A DNA stretch of 33,485 nt from positions 378,691-412,175 of the forward strand of contig BFEA01000746.1 of assembly GCA_003427395.1 (NCBI GenBank), given 5' to 3'. Shown here piece by piece: positions 1 through 7,713 of this stretch; within the stretch, counting starts at the first letter, position 1, and every line of letters starts with the position of its first letter. A program made the translations under genes and the position numbers. A model generated the notes under the pieces. It did not search any database, was not told where the DNA came from, and saw only the letters and a program-made list of their open reading frames with translations. The stretch comes from Chara braunii (taxonomy: Eukaryota > Streptophyta > Charophyceae > Charales > Characeae).

Positions 1-417
1 GTTCCCGGGTCATGAAAAAGTGCTACTCATACTATAAAATTATAAATAGAATTTTTAATTTTTAATAGATACACTAAATATAGCAACTGTAGAAATTTTC
101 CTTTTTCTTTTCTATGATGAGACCAAAGAGAGGGAGGGGGCTGTTTTGCAGGCCGCTCTCTGACTCATCAGGTGGGCGAATACTTTTCTCTAACGAACAA
201 AATCAAAAAAAAAAAATAATAATCGTGAAACGACATAGCATTATTACTATTTAATATTTATTAGGTGAGGTGGTTAATAATAGTTCTAAAGAACAACAAT
301 AGCGGTGCAAAAGAAAAGGTTTTATGAACTTTTATCACAAATTTCTTTTTCTTTATTACTGATCACAAACTGCCAAAGATCCTCCTGACGAAGAATATGC
401 ATATATAATATATATTG
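1..417. other. AT-rich flank, no gene seen
   Basis: No ORF with protein-like composition, no RNA gene and no strong repeat was recognised here. The sequence is AT-rich with short A/T runs. Confidence 0.5.
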
Positions 418-704
418 TCACACTGTGAATCGGAGCGCAAAGGCGGAAAAAAGCAAAACAAGGAACGGAAAGAAAAAAAGTCAGGAAGGAAAGCCCCACC
501 TGTTCATCACCTCCTACGTACAAGGCCAGCCACGTGGATGACAGGTTGAGCGTTGGCTGCCCCCATCCCCGTGTGTCACAAGGACCCACTTGCACGCAGC
601 CAAAAGGCAAAGANGTAAANAAAAGGAGGAGGAAACCAAACCTGACAGGGAAAGAAAGATAATCCAATTGTCACAAAGCAAATAACACATCCCACAGATC
701 AACA

Positions 705-806
705 TATCTTTTCTTTTTTCTTTTTTCTTTTTGTCTTTTTTTTTCTTTTTCTTTTTTTCTCTTTTTTTCTCTTTTTTTCTCTTTTTCTTTTCTTCTTTTT
801 TTCTTT
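705..806. repeat. Polypyrimidine (T/C) tract
   Basis: About 100 bases are almost purely T and C in irregular CTTTTTTT blocks. Any reading frame through it, such as the lysine-rich minus-strand frame, is a low-complexity artefact. Confidence 0.9.
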
Positions 807-933
807 ACCTGTCCCCACCTCGGCAGATAGGACAGCTACGGTGAGGATGATGTGGATGTTCACAAGGATGCCCAAGGAGAGCTGCGCGAGCACAGCATTC
901 AGCAGGACGGCTAGCACGAACCATATATATATC

Positions 934-992
934 GTCACAAACAGAACTGCCCGGTAAACCGTAGGCAGAGAGAGAGAAGAGGACAACAAACG
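934..992 (+). repeat. 70 bp TA-embedded hairpin element, copy 1 (3' end replaced)
   Basis: The copy follows an ATATATATATC run and begins GTCACAAACAG. It contains the conserved hairpin CTGCCCGGTAAACCGTAGGCAG-type core, then the purine stretch and GGACAACAAACG. The usual end AGGGGCTGTGAC is missing because the 85 bp repeat starts directly after ACG. The shared part matches the copies at 1770 and 22687 almost exactly. Confidence 0.8.
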
Positions 993-1136
993 TGTCACAT
1001 GATATCAGAGCGCCTAAGCGAAAAAACCAAAAAAACAAAAAAATCTTAAATTCGTTTTTAATCTTCTTCCTTACAACTCCCCCTGTTCAGAACCTCTTGC
1101 GTACAAGGCCGCCCACGTGGATGTAGTATATATATC

Positions 1137-1207
1137 GTCACAAACAGAACTGCCCGGTAAACCGTAGGCAGAGAGGGAGAAGAGGACAACAAACGAGGGG
1201 CTGTGAC
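1137..1207 (+). mobile_element. 70 bp TA-embedded hairpin element, copy 2 (best complete copy)
   Basis: This is the fullest copy of a very short dispersed element. It starts GTCACA and ends TGTGAC, a perfect 6 bp terminal inverted repeat, and it is flanked on the left by TA dinucleotides. Near the 5' end CTGCC/GGCAG encloses CGGT/ACCG, a perfect two-step hairpin. A GAGAGGGAGAAGAGG purine stretch follows. It has no coding capacity. Length, terminal inverted repeats and the TA target suggest a non-autonomous DNA element that inserts into TA repeats, or a TA-microsatellite-linked minisatellite. The sequence alone does not tell which. Confidence 0.6.
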
Positions 1208-1332
1208 AAACTGTTTCGTCGGATATATATATTGTCACATGATATCAGAGCGCCTAAGCGAAAAAACCAAAAAAACAAAAAAATCTTAAATTCGTTTTTA
1301 ATCTTCTTCCTTACAACTATATATATATCATC

Positions 1333-1401
1333 GTCAAACAGAACTGCCCGGTAAACCGTTGGCAGAGAAGGAGAAGAGGACAACAAACGAGGGGCTGTGA
1401 C
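1333..1401 (+). repeat. 70 bp TA-embedded hairpin element, copy 3
   Basis: Starts GTCAAACAGAACTGCCCGGT and ends CTGTGAC. One base in the hairpin loop differs (CCGTTGGCAG), which leaves the stem intact. TATATATATA flanks both sides. Confidence 0.75.
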
Positions 1402-1411
1402 ATATATATAT

Positions 1412-1670
1412 ATCGCCTGGTGTGGGTGAGTGATACTCTTCTTTGACTTTTGTCAAAGCTACCTTGAGGAGAGTGGTTGGTGGTCCCCACCACATAGGAG
1501 GGCTATCCGTTGTAGAGGGTCAGTCTTTGATGCTAAACCGCATCCGGGGTTTAGGTGGATTATCACTTGCAGTATCATCATCCGGGGGTTAAGGGACTCT
1601 GCACACCGTACAGGGTTCAGCCTCCTGATGAGCCCTTCCTCGGTGAAAGTCCGACCAAACAGTCTGTCTT
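1412..1670. other. Non-coding stretch with short perfect hairpins
   Basis: This GC-moderate block differs from its TA-rich neighbours. Visible hairpins are TGGTGG-TCC-CCACCA near 1480 and CTAAACC..GGTTTAG near 1535-1556. No protein-like frame was found. CTGATGAG at 1624 recalls a hammerhead core but the required stems are missing. Its function is unknown; it may be a fragment of a larger repeat trapped between hairpin elements. Confidence 0.4.
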
Positions 1671-1740
1671 TCACAGCCGTTCGTTTGCTGTCCTCGTCTC
1701 CCTCTCTGCGTACGGTAAACTGCCCCGTGAACCGGATACA
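1671..1740 (-). repeat. 70 bp hairpin element, copy 4, inverted and diverged
   Basis: The plus strand reads TCACAGCC..TCGTTTGCTGTCCTC, the reverse complement of the element's 3' half. It then becomes diverged around the hairpin (TGCGTACGGTAAACTGCCC). TA-rich sequence follows it. Confidence 0.6.
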
Positions 1741-1769
1741 TATATGATATATATATACATACATATATC

Positions 1770-1838
1770 GTCACAAACAGAACTGCCCGGTAAACCGTAG
1801 GCAGAGAGAGAGAAGAGGACAACAAACGAGGGGCTGTG
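1770..1838 (+). repeat. 70 bp TA-embedded hairpin element, copy 5
   Basis: Nearly identical to the copies at 934 and 22687 from GTCACAAACAG through GGGGCTGTG. It is flanked by ACATATATC on the left and a long TATATATATA run on the right. Confidence 0.8.
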
Positions 1839-1975
1839 CATATATATATATAATATATATCGTCATAATATATATATAAATATTATATAATAAAATATTT
1901 AATATCATTAATATATTTAATATATACTGTATGAGTTTCACCGAGGCTTAAACTCTGACGAAACACATGTCTGTC

Positions 1976-2120
1976 CCAGCCCCTCGTTTGTTGTCCTCTT
2001 CTCCCTCCCTCTCTCTGCAGTTCTATGTACAGAGCAGTTCTGTTTGACGATATACATACACATATATCGTCAAACAGAGTTGCCCACTGTAAGAGAGAGA
2101 TAGAGAGAGTGAAAAATAAC
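1976..2120. repeat. 70 bp hairpin element, copies 6 (inverted) and 7 (partial), head to head
   Basis: At 1976-2050 the reverse-complement form is visible (CAGCCCCTCGTTTGTTGTCC ... AGTTCTGTTTGACGA) with the hairpin altered. At about 2066-2120 a partial forward copy follows (CGTCAAACAGAGTTGCCC plus GAGAGAGATAGAGAGAG). The two face each other across TATACATACACATATA. Confidence 0.55.
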
Positions 2121-2400
2121 CAAGAGGTGCCGCTTTCTGCCAAAGCCATCAGCAAGCGTTAGAAGTGAGAAAAAAATGTAAGATCGGACTTAAAAAAAAA
2201 TAAAAAAAATAAAAATTTTCGTGCATAAAAAAAAAACATAAACACGCTGCACAATCTGAGGGCGATGATTCGAAGTTTTAAAAGAGAAAAACAAAATGGG
2301 CCTTTTTTTCGGTCTTTGGGGGAGGGGGAGGAGGAGGCGGGGAGAGGAAACGGGAGGTGAACAGAGTTGCGCAGGGCTTACCGGGAGGGATCGGGATTCC

Positions 2401-2459
2401 GATCTACGGACGAGCAAGCACCTTCACACAGTTTGATCTACGGACGAGCAAGCACCTTC
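2401..2459 (+). repeat. 25 bp exact direct repeat, period 34
   Basis: GATCTACGGACGAGCAAGCA plus CCTTC occurs at 2401-2425 and again, identically, at 2435-2459. Confidence 0.9.
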
Positions 2460-2511
2460 GAACAACTTCTTGCAAGTTGGCAATACAATTTTATTCAAAT
2501 AAATAACTAAA

Positions 2512-2538
2512 TAATTAATTAATTAATTAATTAATTAA
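2512..2538. repeat. (AATT)n microsatellite
   Basis: About six uninterrupted TTAA/AATT units. Confidence 0.95.
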
Positions 2539-2776
2539 AACAAAATTCAAACTGTTTGAATTCCCCGACACGTTTCCGAACCTGTTCCTGAACCTGAACA
2601 TTGTTCAGTGCCGTTCCTCAAATTAGAATCACTCGAAGGATCAGTCAAGAGAACCTTGGGAGTGCCGTTTGGGCTCTCGGCGGCAACAGGCTTAGCCAGC
2701 TGCGATTTGTACCGAGGATCCCGATCCCGATATAGTGCTGCAGCAAGCACAGCTTCAGACCACTACCTGGGTTCAA

Positions 2777-2872
2777 ACGGTCAAATTTCAAATTTCATCA
2801 CCAAAATAGTGATCTGGTTCCGAAGGGTATTTTGGTGAAATTTGAACTTTTGGCCAATTTACCAAAATACCC
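2777..2872. repeat. Nested inverted repeats around an ACCAAAATA motif
   Basis: GGGTATTTTGGT (2825-2836) is perfectly complementary to ACCAAAATACCC (2861-2872), with a 24 bp spacer. ACCAAAATA at 2800-2808 could pair with the same left arm, and AAATTTCATCACC (about 2791) is complementary to GGTGAAATTTG (2835). This may be the residue of a foldback element. Confidence 0.7.
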
Positions 2873-2984
2873 TCCCGAGCTGGATCTCGAACCTGCGCGC
2901 CGCACCCAACAGGATGGAGGAGGTGTTCCTAAAGTAGGCCTCGGTCGCAGGGTCGGTAATCCGGGCTCCCGGGTGCTATGCTTT

Positions 2985-3275
2985 CTTTCTTCCTTTTTTT
3001 TTTCTTTTTTTCTTTTTTTTCTTTTTTGGTTATTCTTTTTTTCTGTTTTTCTTTTTTTCTTTTTTTTTTCGGGGGAAGATTGCACAGTGCTGTTTTTTCG
3101 ATCTCGTAGGGGGGATTTCGGGGGAGAATTGTTTATCCACTTTTCTTATTTATTTATTTTTTTTCAATTTTTTGTCTTTTCCTCCCTTTTCTTGTCCCCT
3201 CTATTTCCTTTTTTTCTCCCAGAAAATTCTTTCCACGTCCCTCACTGATGACCTTCCGAACCTTTTTTTTTTTTT
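2985..3275. repeat. T-rich low-complexity region
   Basis: Two blocks of T runs interrupted by C or G (2985-3070 and 3140-3275). Phe/Leu-rich frames through this region are not credible genes. Confidence 0.85.
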
Positions 3276-3647
3276 TATGTTTTACAAAAAGGGGAGTGGT
3301 CTGCATCTTGGATTCCTCTCGAATTTCTCTTTAGCATTTTCCAGCGACTGAGGCTTGAAAAAGTCTAGAAATGGGGGGGGAGGGGGAAGTCCAGACATGG
3401 AGATTGGGAGAAAGGAGGTGTTATGCAGACTAAGGCGGCATGGCGGGAGAAGAAGAGAGAACAGGGTGGAGGGAGGAATGGGAGAGAGGGAGGGAGGACA
3501 AGCGCACATACAGAGTGAGATTTTTTCAAGTGAATCTGGCTATGATTACAGTTAGATGCATGCAGTGAAGCCCTCCTGTGATTGCGTACGCCCCATTAAG
3601 AGACGAAGCGGCGGGTGTCTAATTTGTTCTATCTAAGACAATCAACA

Positions 3648-3693
<46 letters not shown>

Positions 3694-3729
3694 CTGATTG
3701 ATTGATTGATTGATTGACTGATTGATTGA
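3648..3729. repeat. (TGAT)n microsatellite
   Basis: About 20 tetranucleotide units, with TGAC variants near 3693 and 3717. Confidence 0.97.
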
Positions 3730-3829
3730 AAATCTAGCTACCTTCTTCACCCGAACATAACGCCCCATCATCATGAACGAATACAAATCCACTTCCGGTG
3801 CAAATACCATGCTGGGGCATCACGTTGCG

Positions 3830-3860
3830 GGGGTGGGAGGGAGGGAGGGAGGGAGGGAGC
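3830..3860. repeat. (GGGA)n microsatellite
   Basis: Six or seven GGGA units preceded by GGGGGTGGGA. Confidence 0.9.
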
Positions 3861-4140
3861 AGCTATAGTCGTCCAACGGCTAACCCCTGGAACAGTTGAT
3901 TGCTGGTGGAAACCCTCGCAGTCAAGAAGTACAAAATCCTCTTAATATAAAGGCATATTCCCTTTCTTTTGTTCTTTGGCGGGTAAAGATGAAAGACAAG
4001 AAAGTGAGAGAGGGAGGGAAGGAGGGAGAGGCAAAGGGAAATACAGAGCGAGAGAGAGAGACAGAGAGAGAGGGCAGCAGCGGCTGGAGATGAAGATAGA
4101 TTCGTAATTAAAGAGAAAAAACTAAACCTCGGTGACTGAA

Positions 4141-4155
4141 GAAAAGAGAGAGAAA

Positions 4156-4239
<84 letters not shown>

Positions 4240-4240
4240 N

Positions 4241-4290
<50 letters not shown>

Positions 4291-4380
4291 ACAGGACAAA
4301 GGACACAGCGACAGCCACAGCAGCAGCAGCAGCAGCAGCAAATAGAAAAGGAGGGGAGGAGGAGGAGGAGGAGGAGGAAT
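4141..4380. repeat. Compound microsatellite (GA)n, (CAG)n, (GGA)n
   Basis: (AG)n runs from about 4160 to 4287 with one ambiguous base (N) at 4240. (CAG)n follows at 4318-4340 and (GGA)n at about 4355-4378. If CDKC intron 1 continues leftward, this would lie inside that intron. The exact (AG)n length is doubtful because such runs collapse in assemblies. Confidence 0.95.
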
Positions 4381-4666
4381 AGGACAGCGAGGTAGAATAT
4401 ACTACCCACACAAAGGCAAGGCAAGCTGTGACAATTTGTGTGTGATTTGCTTCACTCCCCTCAGCTCGTCAGGAGGGTTTGAACGCTCGACAATCAACCT
4501 GCAGAGTTCCCTACCCTTCTTACTGCTACCTATGTAAGCAGTATAAGGCTATGTATGCTACCTATGTAAGCAGTAGAAGGCTATGTACTCAAACTTTTCA
4601 CTTGTGGTGAATTACTGCGACTGCAACAATCAGCAAAGTCCTACGGTAGTGTGCGTATGCTCTACG

Positions 4667-4675
4667 ACTCACCCA
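4667..4675 (-). promoter_or_regulatory. 5' splice donor of CDKC exon 1
   Basis: On the minus strand the coding sequence ACATATGG is followed by GTGAGTCG, a consensus GT donor at 4672-4671. It splits the last glycine codon of the GEGTYG loop after its second base, so the next exon should start with one base completing Gly. Reading through without splicing gives an immediate TGA. Confidence 0.8.
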
Positions 4676-4782
4676 TATGTGCCCTCCCCAATTTGATCCA
4701 GCTTCTCGAAACATTCCACACTCCGCGCGCCCCAGGACGGCGTCTCTACCAGATTAAGGTCAAATGGCGGCGCGGCAGCCAT
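4673..4782 (-). CDS. CDKC: Cyclin-dependent kinase C (CDKC), first coding exon, partial gene
   Basis: The 110 bp exon encodes 36 codons plus two bases. It begins MAAAPPFDLNLVETPSWG and continues into ARSVECFEKLDQIGEGTYG. The SWG-R-SV-CFEKL-QIGEGTYG stretch is the signature N-terminus of plant CDKC kinases (relatives of animal CDK9, which phosphorylate the RNA polymerase II C-terminal domain with cyclin T). GEGTYG is the glycine-rich ATP loop, cut by the intron. The start at 4782 was chosen because the family begins MA.. just before this block. The frame is open further upstream only through a poly-lysine stretch from the GAA repeat, so an earlier start is unlikely. I found no exon 2 (expected to encode QVYMA..) on the minus strand at 1-4670. 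Intron 1 therefore leaves the window, or the gene is truncated. Family assignment is strong; completeness is unknown. Confidence 0.87.
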
Positions 4783-4790
4783 AGCCACTT

Positions 4791-4850
4791 TCTTTCTTTC
4801 TTTCTTCTTCTTCTTCTTCTTCTTCTTCTTCTTCTTCTTCTTCTTCTTCC
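4791..4850 (-). repeat. GAAA/(GAA)n repeat in the presumed 5' leader of CDKC
   Basis: The plus strand shows TCTTTCTTTC followed by about 16 uninterrupted TTC units (4803-4850). On the gene's strand this is (GAA)n ending in GAAAGAAAGA, 8 bases before the start codon. It either belongs to the 5' UTR or sits immediately upstream of a very short leader. Confidence 0.85.
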
Positions 4851-5150
4851 CCTCGGGCCCCGCCCTCTTCTTTCTTTTCTTTCTTCTCCTCCTCCTTTTT
4901 TTTCGTTCCACTTCTCTTCTTCCTCCTTTCCCACCTTCTTATCAATCTCTCCTCCTCCTCATTTCTTCACCTCCGGGTTCTGTACACCCCCCTCCTCCTT
5001 TTCTTCCTTCGTCTTTCCTCCACCCCTATCTGCCCTTCCGCGTTCCTAAACGCATGATTAGTTCCCTCCTCCGTTCTCACCCTCACACTCTGCCTCCTCT
5101 CTCTCCTCTCTCCTCCCACCCTTTTCCCTTTCTTCCTCCTCGGCGTGTGT
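4851..5150 (-). promoter_or_regulatory. CT/GA-rich upstream region of CDKC
   Basis: The 300 bases upstream of the GAA repeat are strongly pyrimidine-rich on the plus strand, so GA-rich on the gene strand, with many CTCC and TTCC blocks. Such Y-patch/GA-rich sequence is common in plant core promoters and leaders. No clear TATA box was identified. A promoter role is inferred from position only. Confidence 0.4.
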
Positions 5151-5310
5151 TCAACAACTGATCGCTAACAACGACAACTGGGGTCGGAACCGTGTGCGAC
5201 GCCGCCGTCAAACTAAGGCAACGGCTCTGAGATTGAAAAAATGGATCACCACTATGCATGCAAAGCTGCAGGCACACACAATACCGCCCACGGGACCGCC
5301 GAAGCGTACC

Positions 5311-5490
5311 GATCGGTCCTATCGCTCTGCGCGCGGCGCACACAGGCCCTGCCGTCAAACCTCCGTCGCACAGCGGCCGGTCCTATCGCTCAAATGCCCT
5401 ACCTCCGTCGCACATCCATCGGTCCTATCGCTCTGCGAGCGCCGCACACCGAACCTACCTACCCTCCCATCTCCATCGCACATCGGCCTC
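5311..5490 (+). repeat. Degenerate minisatellite with CGGTCCTATCGCTC units
   Basis: CGGTCCTATCGCTC occurs at 5314, 5378 and 5420. ACCTCCGTCGCACA occurs at 5360 and 5401, with a variant at about 5469. The two motifs alternate, with spacings of 64 and 42 bp. TCTGCGMGCGSCGCACAC follows the first and third units. All three plus frames stay open through it, which explains the overlapping Arg/Pro/Ser-rich ORFs. A related piece (CCATCGCACATCTATCG) is at about 6486. Confidence 0.7.
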
Positions 5491-5551
5491 GTTCGCAGCT
5501 CTGCCCGCGTCCCAAGCAAACACCGCACCGTTTTCCCTACTACCCCCTCTG

Positions 5552-5656
5552 CCGGGGCTAGGTCCCACTTGCACGAATTAAGAGATACTGACCGTAGATA
5601 GCAAAGATCAACGGCCAGAATCTCCTAATTTGCGCAAGTGGGACCTTGCCCCCGGA
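5552..5656. repeat. Imperfect inverted repeat, arms about 48 bp
   Basis: The left arm (about 5552-5598, GGTCCCACTTGCACGAATTA...) is about 80% complementary to the right arm (about 5605-5654, ...CTAATTTGCGCAAGTGGGACC), with a few bases between them. The arms end in GCCGGGGCTAGG and CTTGCCCCCGG. This would form a long hairpin and may be a small foldback element, or two inverted ends of a repeat family. The SINE-like element begins about 140 bp to the right. Confidence 0.75.
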
Positions 5657-5796
5657 TGTGCTCCGGGGGAACGTAAACTGGACAAACAACTGAATGTCTT
5701 TGGTAAAGCAGACCATGAACCAACGAGCCTCACTTTTTCTGGTAATAAAATGGGCCTCGCTGCGCTACCCTCCACATACACAAAACACAAAAACTA

Positions 5797-6317
5797 TGGC
5801 GGAGCAGCTCAGTTTGGTAAGGCACAGAAGTTGCATTCAGGAGATCATGGGTTCAATCCCCATTGCCCTCACATACGAGCCTGGGCAAGCTTGGTGTTCT
5901 ACCAGCTAGAGATAACCCGTTGGTCCCCCAAGCCAGCGTTGGCAGGACCTTGGCTGATGGTGTTGGTTGCTATGCAGCGACAATATTGGCCATTAGACAC
6001 CTCCATGTGGAGTTGCAGGGGGGGGAGGGGGAGGGGGAGGTGCAGTGACTGGCCATTGCTCGGCGCTAGCACCGCCGATTTCCACCATCGGCAATGCCTG
6101 CCCACCCCTCATCACCGTGATGAGGGAGGTACACCCTTGCTCTTGCACCACTGCTGGGGTGCCAACCTACCCCGTGGGCTAGGGAGAGGATCCGGGTTGG
6201 TTGGTGTTCCCCCTTACTATGCATAGATTAGCGAGAGGATGAGATAGATGAGTATTGACAAGAAGATGATATAGATGAGATAAGAATATAGCTTACTTAA
6301 AAAAAATAAAAAAAAAT
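5797..6317 (+). mobile_element. tRNA-headed SINE-like retroelement with A-rich tail
   Basis: The head at 5797-5867 looks like a tRNA. An A-box-like GCAGCTCAGTTTGGTAAGGC (5804) is followed about 30 bp later by a B-box-like GGGTTCAATCCCC (5849-5861), the split internal RNA polymerase III promoter. The body (5870-6225) has no credible frame but has strong hairpins. The 3' end is GAT/AGA-rich (6225-6290) and finishes in two A runs at 6298-6316. The known arrangement tRNA head, body, A tail defines plant SINEs, which are moved by LINE enzymes. At about 520 bp it is long for a plant SINE, so it may carry an internal insertion or be a dimer. AACTATGGC before the head and AAAAATGGC after the tail could be a decayed target duplication; this is weak. 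Confidence 0.65.
6074..6126 (+). other. Two strong hairpins in the SINE-like body
   Basis: GCCGAT (6074-6079) pairs with ATCGGC (6087-6092). Just downstream, CCCTCATCAC (6106-6115) pairs perfectly with GTGATGAGGG (6117-6126) across a single base. Confidence 0.8.
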
Positions 6318-6631
6318 GGCAGTGTATCTTTCCATATTCTAGTGGAAGATTCATTCTCATTTTGTGCATTTAGAGAGTAGTGCAGCGAGGCCCAATGAGC
6401 TGAGTCTTCGGGACCATGACATCCGTTAAAATTAGACCATTTCTCAATTTATGTGTGTCATCCTTGTGCAAGGGCTATGCCATATCCATCGCACATCTAT
6501 CGTGGTGGTAGGTGCTGCGATTGCACGTACTGTACATTACCGTCCGTTCTCGCCTGGTCCGAGAGTTGCGTTAGCGCTGGCGGAAGCGAACCAGCAGGCT
6601 TGTCATCCGACTTCCTCTCTGTATCGTTCCA

Positions 6632-6663
6632 ATTAACGGGCGTCCTTCGGGACATCAATTAAT
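6632..6663 (+). other. TTCG-loop hairpin with outer ATTAA/TTAAT pairing
   Basis: GTCC-TTCG-GGAC (6642-6653) lies inside ATTAA (6632-6636) and TTAAT (6659-6663). UUCG is an unusually stable RNA tetraloop. No T run follows and this is eukaryotic DNA, so it is not called a terminator. Confidence 0.5.
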
Positions 6664-6837
6664 ACGCCTCGCTTCCTCGTCACGTCAAGGTGTCTTCTCA
6701 GTTTTTTAGACTCCATAGTGCACGTCTGGGACGACCCTAAACGTTTTATAGTCGTCGTTTCTTAGTTATCCAGTAAAGTGGTTTTCCAACCCCCTTGTGC
6801 ATTTAGTGTTCCTCTTTTTACGTTACGATTCCTCACT

Positions 6838-7305
6838 CATAGTCACTCACCTTTCTACTACCCCTACCCCCTTGTTTATTCTCTACACGCTTAAATCATC
6901 TCTTTTTCACCTTTATCCCCATGTCTGTAATATGCTACATTTTCACCTTCATGTCTTGCCTTTTCCCCCTGATTCGTCGTATTATCCACTAAGGTACCAC
7001 TAGGATTGTCCCCTTCCTCCTTTTTCAGAATGTTATGAGCTTCAGTGGGATTTCTCTTTTTAATCTTTAGTTTCATGTTTCATAATATCCTCCCACGTAG
7101 CTTTGTTTCCAAGATTTGGGTTCAGGAAAATGATAGGAGTAGTCTAAGAGCTTTTCCATTTCCCACGTCAAGATTGTTCACGCATAGTTGTTCCCCTTTT
7201 TAACCCCGCCCTCCTCGTTTTTTCCTTTACACGCTCAAATCTTCTTCTTCTAATTTTTATCCTCAAATCTGTAATATGCTACTTTTCTCATCCTCAAGAC
7301 TTGTT
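6838..7305 (+). repeat. Direct repeat of about 100-120 bp, period 344
   Basis: The segments ending TCTGTAATATGCTAC at 6924 and 7268 are homologous over about 100-120 bp. Both contain TACACGCTYAAATC upstream and CTCA/TTCA..GACTTG/GTCTTG downstream. This is a diverged tandem or LTR-like duplication. Nothing else was recognised between 6664 and 7713. Confidence 0.7.
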
Positions 7306-7713
7306 GCTAACTCACTGGTTCACTAGTTTACCTGATAGGATTTCACTAGTTTTTTTTCACTCCTCTTGCTGTGGAATACATGAGCGTTCATGTGACGAAC
7401 CTTATCGTCATGGTTCAGGAGGGCTATCGCACGCGTGAGGTTGCCAAGTTATTTCATATTCCTCAGGAAAATGTTAAGAGTAAAGTTTTTCATTGCTACC
7501 CGGTGCTTCATCACAAATGTTGAATACTCACTGGACCGGTGGACAAGCTTGAGCTAAAGTATCATTTTATGTAGCTACACTTTATTTCATCACAGAATAT
7601 ACGCAAGAGTGTTTATACAAGATATCGATTACACACCTTTCCTTGCAGTAACTGATGTAGTAAGTTGGGATATTGGTTGTCGGAGTACTACGGAAGTCTC
7701 TTGAGAAGAAGAG

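Larger units (their letters stand above)
418..1318 (+). repeat. Three-copy dispersed/direct repeat; two copies share an 85 bp identical block
   Basis: Bases 994-1078 and 1234-1318 are identical over 85 bp, with a period of 240 bp. Both begin GTCACATGATATCAGAGCGC and run through an A-rich stretch to TTACAACT. A diverged third copy lies at about 418-545: it keeps GTCACA, GGAGCGC and the downstream ACAAGGCC..CCACGTGGATG block, which recurs at 1105-1124. The ATATCAGAGC segment resembles the tRNA-Met primer-binding site of plant LTR retroelements (TGGTATCAGAGC), so these could be LTR-edge fragments, but no LTR pair or coding domain supports that. Perfect identity over 85 bp implies a recent duplication, perhaps one that included the hairpin element lying between the copies. 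Ns occur at 614 and 620. Confidence 0.8.

Noticed and set aside
1003-1260. Primer-binding sites of intact LTR retrotransposons (ATATCAGAGC)
   Set aside because: The match is partial, the blocks are tandem copies of an 85 bp repeat, and no LTR pair, gag or pol lies beside them.
1610-1680. Hammerhead ribozyme (CTGATGAG ... GTGAAAG)
   Set aside because: The core words are present, but stem II would be three pairs closed by G-T, and no complementary stem I or III with a cleavage site was found on either side.
3863-4424. Ser/Leu-rich and Arg/Glu-rich ORFs
   Set aside because: They are translations of (GA)n, (CAG)n and (GGA)n microsatellites in several frames on both strands.
5194-5601. Three overlapping 106-135 aa plus-strand ORFs
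   Set aside because: All three frames are open through a GC-rich minisatellite, and none has a domain or preferred codon use.
5797-5867. Functional tRNA gene
   Set aside because: A- and B-box-like motifs exist, but the acceptor ends do not pair and the sequence runs on into a body with an A tail, as in a SINE.
5630-6226. 198 aa plus-strand ORF
   Set aside because: It crosses the SINE-like head and body and the inverted repeat; composition and structure are explained by the non-coding element.
6540-6670. Ribosomal RNA fragment
   Set aside because: GC content and the TTCG-loop hairpin suggested rRNA, but no conserved 18S or 26S segment could be matched.
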